Part shown: positions 56,890 through 64,000 of the stretch, piece by piece
Layout of the letters: each line of letters starts with the position of its first letter
Numbering within the stretch: position 1 is the first letter of the stretch
Assembly (NCBI GenBank): GCA_025890175.1
Contig: JANPYM010000001.1
Location: 1,019,187 to 1,083,186 of the forward strand
Source of the DNA: Ciborinia camelliae
Taxonomy: Eukaryota; Ascomycota; Leotiomycetes; Helotiales; Sclerotiniaceae
DNA length: 64,000 nucleotides
Reading direction: 5' to 3'
Notes under the pieces: generated by a model
What the model was told of the DNA's origin: nothing
The model's database searches: none
Seen by the model: only the letters and a program-made list of their open reading frames with translations
Program-made: the position numbers and the translations under genes

Positions 56890-57985
56890 TGATGGAGGAG
56901 GTCTTGGGAGATTTCGAGACGGCGGGATATTGGGATGGGAGATGATGTAAGTAAAGTTTCAGTTTGGGATAGTAGGTATGTGGATGGAGATTTCGTCATT
57001 TAAGATTCATTATGGACTTCCTTCCTACTTAGGCACGCTTGAAGGAGTGAGTGTAGAGCGAATCTTATCCAGTATTTACCATTTGCTATTTGCTACAGCT
57101 GGAAGGAACGACGGCATTCACTCATTCTCAATGTGCACTTACCTCATGACTTGATCGATCATCTTCTCGTCTCGACTCTCAAGTCCTCGACGTACACACC
57201 TCACCGGGAATGAACCTCCCGGTGAGCCTGCTCTTTTTCGTCCTCGAATTATTAAGAAGCAAATTGCTGGATAGATAGTATATAATTGAGTATCGTACTT
57301 TATGGAAGTGAAACTATGTACTGATTTGAAGATCTGCAGGGCAGGGCTCATTTTGATACCATGCTTACTCAGCGTTTCCTGGATTGATGTTGTCACACCT
57401 GTCTTTCTCCATCATCTAACTTTAACCTTATAGAGGTTGGATTACATTTCCATTACATTTCATGACAAAGACAAAATGATCGATCTACTTAGGTCTAACG
57501 ACGATATATAACATGTCACATGTTTACAGAATTGGTGAAGATTTGACAAGATACTATGTGTCTTGTCTTCTATACCTATGTCTTTTAAGGTTATATGCCT
57601 CTTGAATCTTGATAAGGCACCTGTTCTCGCCAATAAGACCCCTCACCATTTCAATTGGTGCTTAGTAGGTACTTACAATTGCCCAGGTGAGAGAGGCTCT
57701 TTCGTTCCCGTTCCCGTTTTGTAATCTGATCTAATCTGATCTAATCTGAGTCAATATGTAGTACTCGTACTCAAGTATGCTGAAGATTACCGTCAGCCGA
57801 TAGTGGTGAATATTTCCTTTCCTTCCTTTCCCCTTCTTTCCTTCGACCCCTCCCTTCCGCCGATCCACTCTTATCTCTGGTACGTGTACTCCACGACTAC
57901 ACCTCATCCAAATCTTCACTTCAGATACCCGTAATCTTTAAATTCTCATTCATTCATTCATCCACTCCTCCAAATTCCATTCAAA
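56890..57985. other. Divergent promoter region with a strong inverted repeat
   Basis: 1.1 kb between the small orphan and the aminotransferase. It contains a perfect 10-bp inverted repeat (57200-57226) and a TAATCTGATC tandem (57722-57747). A minus-strand 85-codon frame at 57139-57396 overlaps the inverted repeat and is not convincing. Confidence 0.6.
57200..57226. repeat. Perfect 10-bp inverted repeat, 7-nt spacer
   Basis: CTCACCGGGA, seven bases, then TCCCGGTGAG. It could be a binding site for a dimeric regulator (CCGG/CGG-like half-sites facing each other) or a hairpin. It stands out against AT-rich surroundings. Confidence 0.9.
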
Positions 57986-60096
57986 ATGACTGACCCGGAA
58001 GTAAGACCTTCAGTCGAACCCATGATTTCTCCCTCACCTCATACCGTGAGCATTCCTGGCCCACCAAAATCTGAAGACCTCAGTGCGTCCCATATCGTCA
58101 TCACCAAAACCACCTCTCCAAGATCCGTTCCCGAACCCAATAGTAAAGAAGTATGGGCTTCAAAAAATTGCACAGATCATATGATCACGGTGCGATGGAC
58201 TGCTGATGCAGGATGGCATACACCCGAGATCAAACCGGCAAGTTTTATCCTTCCTTTTGGGCAGCTATACATTCTCTCAGGTTTGGTTATAAACACTGGT
58301 TGGGGAATACTAATCAACGGATAGTATGGACCACTTACAATGATGCCCACAGCATCATGCCTCCATTACGCAACTCAATGTTTCGAAGGCATGAAAGTCT
58401 ACCGCGGCTTCGATGGTAAACTTCGACTCTTCCGTCCCGATAGGAATTGTAACCGTCTTGTGATGTCAGCCCAGCGAGTCGTCCTTCCTTTTTTCGACCC
58501 CAAAGAACTGGAAAAATTACTCTTGGCATTCATGGCAGTTGATGGTCCACGTGAGTTTTATTCTCTTCACCAGATCTCAAAACTCAGGGGGGAAGGGGAA
58601 TACTGAGATGTGATAGGCTGGCTACCCAAATCCCGCCCTGGAACATTTCTCTATGTTCGTCCCGCAATTATTGGGGATGGGGAAGAACTGGGAGTTACAT
58701 CTCCCTCTGAAGCTTTGCTTTTTGTAATAGCTATTCCGTGGCCGGACCTATCGGGTACACCCCCTGGTGCAGCACCTAAACCTCCAGGACTGAGATTGCT
58801 CGCTTCGTAAGTTGGATCTGGCATTATGGTATCACTAGATATTATAATAGGATATCACACACGGTCTGTATTAATAGTGTTATAGCAAAGAGGATACCCG
58901 CGCTTGGCCCGGAGGCTTTGGATATGCTAAAGTTGGGGCCAACTATGGTCCAGCTTTTGTGTCTCATGTAAGTTTCTCTTGACCAAATCTTGAATTGAAC
59001 AAGCATCACTATCTTCAAAGATAGAAGTACCGCCAGAAATGGAAATAGTCTCCTATCTCAGGGTGTCTTTTATTGCATATCTCCTTATTGTTTGGAACTT
59101 CATCCGTTTGGATTATAGCTCCCATCCGAAGTATTTTTGTCGAGCATCTGAATCGCTTCATCACGATTGTTCATCATTTGGATATTCAAGCTGTCACTTC
59201 TCATCCAATCCTCCATGTCAACGCAGTATGTTTTTATTTTGTAACCGGAACTAATCATATATATCCCTTAGATGCAAGGTCGAAAACTCGGCTACGATCA
59301 AATTCTCTGGCTCTTCGGTCCCGAATATCAAGTCACCGAAGCCGGAGCGAGCAACTTCTTCCTCATCGTACGTCGCCTAGATCCCCCCACACCTTCGTAC
59401 CCCCTGCCATGCCATCCAAAAACACCCACTAACCCTCCCCTTCCCCCCCAATCAGCTCCGTAACCCCGAAACCAAAACCCAACAGCTAATAACCGCCCCC
59501 CTAACCGGAAAAATCATCCTCGACGGCGTCACTCGCCGCAGCGTCCTCGATCTCGCCCACGAACGCCTCACCCCAACCGCCAAATCCACATCCAAATTCC
59601 TCCCCCCTGACATGGAGCCCCTAGAAATTGTAGAGAGAACCTATACCATGTTAGAAGTCGAGGAGGCGCAGAAGGAAGGAAGGATCGTCGAGGCTTTCGT
59701 AAGCGGTACTGCTGTATGTTTGCCCATTCCGTCTACCCATTCCATCTACCCATTCCCCATGTTTACGCCCCCTCAATCTATCCCCTAATCCATCCATCCA
59801 TCCATCCATCCCCCTCAAATCCTCCCCATACACACCGTCAACACCGTAAACACCAACAAATATCCAACAAATATCCAACATCACCTGACCCCCTCCCACA
59901 GTACTTCATAACGCCCGTCTCGGCCATCTCCTTTCGAGATCGCGATATCCCCATCCCAATGCAGGCAGGCGAGAGCGGTGTCTATACCAAGATGATCAAA
60001 ACCTGGTTGTACGATATCATGTATGGAAATGTGCAGCACGAATGGGGTGTTGTGGTTGATGAGGAGGAATCGAAACTACAATGCCTGGCTAGCTAA
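57986..60096 (+). CDS. Branched-chain amino acid aminotransferase (class IV PLP)
   Basis: Seven exons: 57986-58237, 58325-58550, 58617-58806, 58886-58967, 59272-59367, 59456-59713 and 59902-60096, giving 432 aa with all phases closing. The first intron has a GC donor (CCG|GCAAGT). Conserved segments: HYATQCFEGMKVYRG, FRPDRNCNRL, FLYVRPAIIG, the catalytic lysine K238 in GFGYAKVGANYGP, ILWLFGPEYQVTEAGASNFF, and a GT-rich PLP-phosphate segment (AFVSGTA). It interconverts Leu, Ile and Val with their 2-oxoacids; no clear mitochondrial presequence was judged, the N-terminal 40 residues being Pro/Ser-rich. Exons 6-7 and their introns are C-rich on the coding strand. The 304-nt intron 4 is the longest. 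Confidence 0.94.
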
Positions 60097-60517
60097 CTGG
60101 CGGATTTATCTGGGTAATAGATGGGAATGGTATACGAGTGAAAAGGGATAGAAGAGGAGAGAAAGAAAGAAAGAAAGAAAGACAGAATAGAAGTTCAAGC
60201 TACATGATTGATAGAGCGAGCGATGGATGTCTCATGGTTCAACACCAATAATGCAAAACAGGAAATATATCCAGTTAGATATTCATGTGAAATATTTTGT
60301 GCGCCTAAAATACAAAGATGCGCCTCCTAACTTGCATGTCACTCCACTTTCGATAGTAAAACTCCCAATTCACAATAACTCAGGTAAAGTGTTTAAGATA
60401 GATTGCAATATGCATGCAAATATGGAAGTATCCGCTTCCCTTAACTAACTGAGAAAATCATTTGAAATTTCTTCTTCCTTATCCTCTCCAGCTTTCATTA
60501 TTTCATCCATTCAATAT
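60097..60517. other. Convergent 3' region with a GAAA repeat
   Basis: About 420 nt between the aminotransferase and calnexin stops. A (GAAA)5-6 tract lies at about 60161-60183. No gene was seen. Confidence 0.6.
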
Positions 60518-62456
60518 TTACGATGAGCTCCTGGTAGTGCGTTTGTTGACCTCTGCCTTGGCAGCGTCAGTTCCTGATGCAACAGCCTCAGCAACCTTGT
60601 CCTTGGCATCAGTGGCAGTATCCTTAGCCTTAGCGGCTGCCTTCTTGACCTGTGGTGCTGGGGTAGATCCACTCATGCTGACGATACCAACAATGATGGC
60701 GATGAGAGTAACGAAGACGGCACCAATACCGATGGGGATCTCAGGGACGAACTTGATGGCTTCAATAGGGTTAAGTGCGAAGAGGGTGGCGAACAACTCA
60801 AACTTCTCTTTAACGTAAAGAACTGGGTCATCAAGGAAGACGAGATCATTTGGAGACTTTGGCTCTTCAGGCTTTGGACTGGACTCAAGCTCGACCAATT
60901 GCTCGATGGGGTGCTTCTCGTGGAAGGTCTCGTCGGCGAACTTGGCGGCATCTTCAACAGAGTGACCAATGTAGATGTTGTCGAAGAGAATATCGCTTTG
61001 CATAGTCCAGATTTCGAAACCGATCTATGATAATGTTAGTGCCACTTCAATAAACAAAAAGACGTATTACTTACGGCTCCCATTGGCTCAAGGTTGGATG
61101 GAGTCTTGTCTTCATAGTAGTTTGGGTTCTTAATCATACGTGGAGCCCAAACACCCTTGTAGGCTGGGTTGTCAATGTAAGGTGCGGTCCACTTGCCCTT
61201 GTAAGCTGGGTTCTTGATCAATGGCTTCTCCCATTTACCACAGCCAGAGACGTCGCGGCACTTGGGGTTTCCTACTTCTTGGGCGATCCAGTCTCCATCC
61301 TCCTCATCATCCCAATCCTCTGGCTTTTGTGCCTCTGGGTCTGGGATGCTGATAGGCTCATCCTCCAACCAGTCTTCAGGAATAGTAGCCTCCTCATCGA
61401 CGATCTCGAATGGCGCATCCTCATCCCAGTCCTCGGGCTTCTTAGCTTCTGGGTCTGGGATACGGGCCTCATCAACCCAGGTGTCTGGTTTGGTGTCGTT
61501 TTCGTCATCGATTTCCTTAGGTGGGTTGAATGCTGGAACGAAGTCATCGGAGAGAAGGTTGACTTCCTTAACTTGCTCACCATCTAACTTAATGATGGCG
61601 GTGTTGTTGGGGTGAATGATCAAGGTGTAGAGCTCGGTAGTCTTGAGGATTCTGGCTGCTGGCGCAGGAGTCATATGCTTCTCCTCATATTCACCAGTCT
61701 TTGGGTTCTTGTGGTTGATAATAAGGTGAACCTTGTTGGTGGTACCGCACTTGTCAGGACCGAACATGACGACATATGGAGATGCGTTAGAGAACTCTTC
61801 TTGATGAAGAGCCTTGTTATCACGGAGAAGCTTCAAGTATGCTCCACCACATTCAAGACCGTCTGATTGGATGTTAGTAGGGTTAACTGATTGATTGGGA
61901 ATACTTTATACTGACTTTGCATCTTGACCTCATATTGAACAACGAGGGTCTTTCCCTTGTTGTCAATCTTCTTGGGGAATTTGGCGGAGATGGCGTGATG
62001 AGCAGCTGCGTTCTTAACGACAAGACCCTTATCTCCCTCCATGCCCTTGAAGACATGGGGTTCCTCTACAGCCCATTCTCCAACATAAGCCCATTCTTCC
62101 GCTTCATTCGCAGAACCCTTTGTATCCTTTTTGGCGTGGGATGGTTTCCATCTTGTCTCCCAGTCATCGGTGAATTGTTCAACGAAATCGCCGGTTATTT
62201 TGGTAGGCTGTAATAGAATTGATTGTCAGAAAACCATCTCAGAAGTAGCCGTGGAGAGTTTGGAATGTGTAAACTATAAAATACTTACAGTGAAGGTAGG
62301 AAGCTCAATGCCGGTAGAAGTAGCCGATGAAGAAACTTCAGTAGCAGCGCTTGATACTGAAGAACTTGCTTCACTGAGGACCGATTGTGCATCAGCATTG
62401 ACAGAACCTGCCAGGAGAGCTGCTGCTGAGATGGCGGCGGTGGTATGGAAACGCAT
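60518..62456 (-). CDS. clxA: Calnexin, ER membrane chaperone
   Basis: Four exons: 62456-62289, 62207-61916, 61862-61075 and 61024-60518, giving 584 aa with phases closing. A signal peptide (about 1-22, [19 protein letters not shown]) is followed by a Ser-rich linker, a lectin domain ([40 protein letters not shown]), and the P-domain arm with tandem repeats [17 protein letters not shown] / [10 protein letters not shown] / [15 protein letters not shown] and then [11 protein letters not shown] / [10 protein letters not shown]. After a further lectin part ([18 protein letters not shown]) there is a membrane helix (about 505-530, [20 protein letters not shown]) and an Ala/Lys-rich cytosolic tail. 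It binds monoglucosylated glycoproteins and Ca2+. The Ca2+ supply would come from the SERCA gene product. The symbol follows Aspergillus; S. cerevisiae CNE1 and S. pombe cnx1 are equivalents. Confidence 0.97.
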
Positions 62457-63823
62457 TATGAACAGTAGAGAACAGAATCCTAATCAATCTTGTTTAGAAA
62501 GACAAGAATAAGTTCTACAACTTTGAGTAGAAATAGCAAAGAAGAGAAATTGATTAAACTCACAAAAGAGTCGAAAGAGGAGAGTTTTATGTTCCCGACA
62601 GATAGTAAAATATGCCACAGTGTCCTTTTTTGAAGTATACTCGTTTAGGAAAGGTGAATGGGGTGAGTGGTACCTACCTACCTAGGTACTTATAATAAAT
62701 GGAACAAGGTTATAAGGTGGGTGGGTGAGTGGGTGAGTGGCTCTAAGGTTCCCTTCCCTTCCCTTCCCCTCACCAAGTTTCTATGGAGAAAGAATGATGA
62801 ATGAGTGAATTCGGAATTGATCTGAGCAACGGAAATATTGAATTAATAAATAATCCCCTCCTCCTGTGTTCAAGAAGAATACATCCATTAAATTGGATAG
62901 ATGTAGGTATCGTACGGTATGTATATATATATATATATTGTTGTCTTTCTTCTCTCCAGCGAATAAGTAAGTATTTTATTCATTGTTCATTCTGTTCATT
63001 CCTGCTGTAAAGCTGGTCAACAATGAAATTCATTGATTGCCCAGATCACAGATACATACAAGTAAGTACTAAGTACAGATAATCAACATCAACATCAACA
63101 TCAAACCAGTACTTCATCTCCCATGAATACATAATTACCTAGGTACTCAAGGCATATAAAATCAATTCGCAAGTAAAACGTTTTCTGTTTTCTGTTATCA
63201 TTGGTGTTACATATCCATCATGCAACATTACACTACAAGTTACCTAGTTGGTAGCTGAACAGTGAGGACACTTCTCTTTTCCCTCCAAGGTTGTATAGTA
63301 TGCAGGTGATATCAATATCCTGACTTCGCGCAGTGTCAGTCTTTTCCCCTTGATAATAATAATATCACCACGATTCAGCTGTTCCGTCTTATGCTCCGTT
63401 CTTTGCTCCGTCCTTCCTATTCTGACACCCTCTCCCTCCCTCTTTGATCATTACTAGGTACCAGCCGTATCTTTCTAAGTTTCCATGCATAGGACCACAC
63501 GCATCAATAATATATCCTAGACTTACTAATGATTAGTGCATGGGCTGCTTATGAGTCAATGCAACGTTAGAGAATCGAAAGAAAAGAGGGGCAAGCTTCA
63601 CTTCCCCCACCATGCCATGCCACTAGTAATATCATGTCATAAATTATATAATTTATTTAATTTATTTTCTCCATACTATGAATTGAATATCTATTTTGAA
63701 TCGCATCAAGAGAAATCCTTATTAACTTATCTTATATGTACATGAATAAAAGATAAAATACACGGTAGTATCAGGACTGTACTTTTAAAAATCTTCATTA
63801 TTTTCTCTCTCTTCACAGGAACC
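62457..63823. other. Divergent promoter region, calnexin and MDE1
   Basis: 1.4 kb. A TACCTACCTACCTAGGTA motif lies at 62671-62688, a second TACCTAGGTA near 63137, and an (AT)n run at about 62922-62939. A TTCACAG just before the MDE1 ATG could be the end of a 5' UTR intron. No gene was seen. Confidence 0.6.
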
Positions 63824-63993
63824 ATGATTACACAAAATCCAACTCAGGAAGTAAAAGATTCGGAAAATAATCACCACCTCATTATTTCGCAAGATCCCCA
63901 ACATCCCGCAAATCTAATTCCAGAATTATGTTCCAAGTTTTGGCATCTAGGATGGGTAACTGGCACGGGAGGAGGAGCCAGTATTCGCGATGA
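63824..63993 (+). CDS. MDE1: Methylthioribulose-1-phosphate dehydratase, first exon (runs off right edge)
   Basis: The frame from the ATG at 63824 gives 56 codons, ending [20 protein letters not shown]. The GWVTGTGGG wording is diagnostic for the class II aldolase-like MtnB/Mde1 dehydratase of the methionine salvage pathway, which converts methylthioribulose-1-phosphate to the diketo intermediate. The exon ends GA|GTAAAC, and reading on gives an immediate TAA, so an intron begins at 63994. The zinc ligands and the rest of the protein lie outside the window. Confidence 0.9.
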
Positions 63994-64000
63994 GTAAACC

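Noticed and set aside
1..64000. CRISPR arrays, tRNA or rRNA genes, prophage or bacterial-type operons
   Set aside because: No regularly spaced direct repeats and no recognisable RNA-gene signatures were seen by eye. The DNA is plainly eukaryotic. A tRNAscan/Infernal run would be needed to exclude small RNAs.

Overview
The window is nuclear DNA of a filamentous ascomycete. The evidence is short (about 45-250 nt) GT-AG introns with CTGAC/CTAAC-like branch points, A-rich contexts at start codons, a Zn2Cys6 regulator, and ascomycete versions of conserved eukaryotic proteins (14-3-3, Ecm29, calnexin, nicotinate phosphoribosyltransferase). AT-rich intergenic DNA full of TACCTAGGTA-like palindromes and the protein wording suggest a leotiomycete, possibly Sclerotiniaceae such as Botrytis or Sclerotinia; that placement is an inference. 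No CRISPR array, rRNA, tRNA or intact transposon was recognised. Gene models below were spliced by hand, with reading phase checked exon by exon; every multi-exon model given closes in frame.

Layout. 1-11.5 kb, all on the minus strand: a partial gene with a Cys-pair motif running off the left edge, a germinal-centre/Sps1-type Ste20 kinase, a UBA-UAS-UIM-UBX Cdc48 adaptor (Ubx5 type) and a ten-exon Zn2Cys6 transcription factor. 13.8-20.2 kb: a thioredoxin-PITH protein (Txl1), then a sparse region with two or three small orphan proteins. 20.2-26.7 kb: the eight-exon proteasome adaptor ECM29. 26.7-30.1 kb: gene-poor, with a 490-nt uninterrupted purine tract. 30.1-42.4 kb: conserved housekeeping genes, namely 14-3-3, SERCA-type Ca2+-ATPase, proteasome beta-3 (PUP3), a TUG/Ubx4-type UBX protein and ribosomal protein eL36. 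42.5-46.4 kb: a decayed zone with a broken cytochrome P450 and a (TAC)29 microsatellite. 46.4-64 kb: a Cys-motif orphan, a XanA-like 2-oxoglutarate dioxygenase, a patatin-type lipase, nicotinate phosphoribosyltransferase, a small tail-anchored-like orphan, branched-chain aminotransferase, calnexin, and the first exon of methylthioribulose-1-phosphate dehydratase (MDE1) at the right edge.

Functional themes. Four genes belong to the ubiquitin/Cdc48/proteasome pathway (UBX5, ECM29, PUP3, UBX4). Two serve ER calcium and folding (SERCA, calnexin). Several are amino-acid, sulfur, NAD or purine salvage enzymes (BCAT, MDE1, NPT1, XanA-like). There is no sign of a co-regulated operon or an intact secondary-metabolite cluster. 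The most unusual features are architectural: a zinc cluster whose six cysteines are spread over five exons (three of 17, 35 and 26 nt), an 8-nt microexon in 14-3-3, a start-codon-only coding exon in PUP3, and a GC-AG intron in the aminotransferase.
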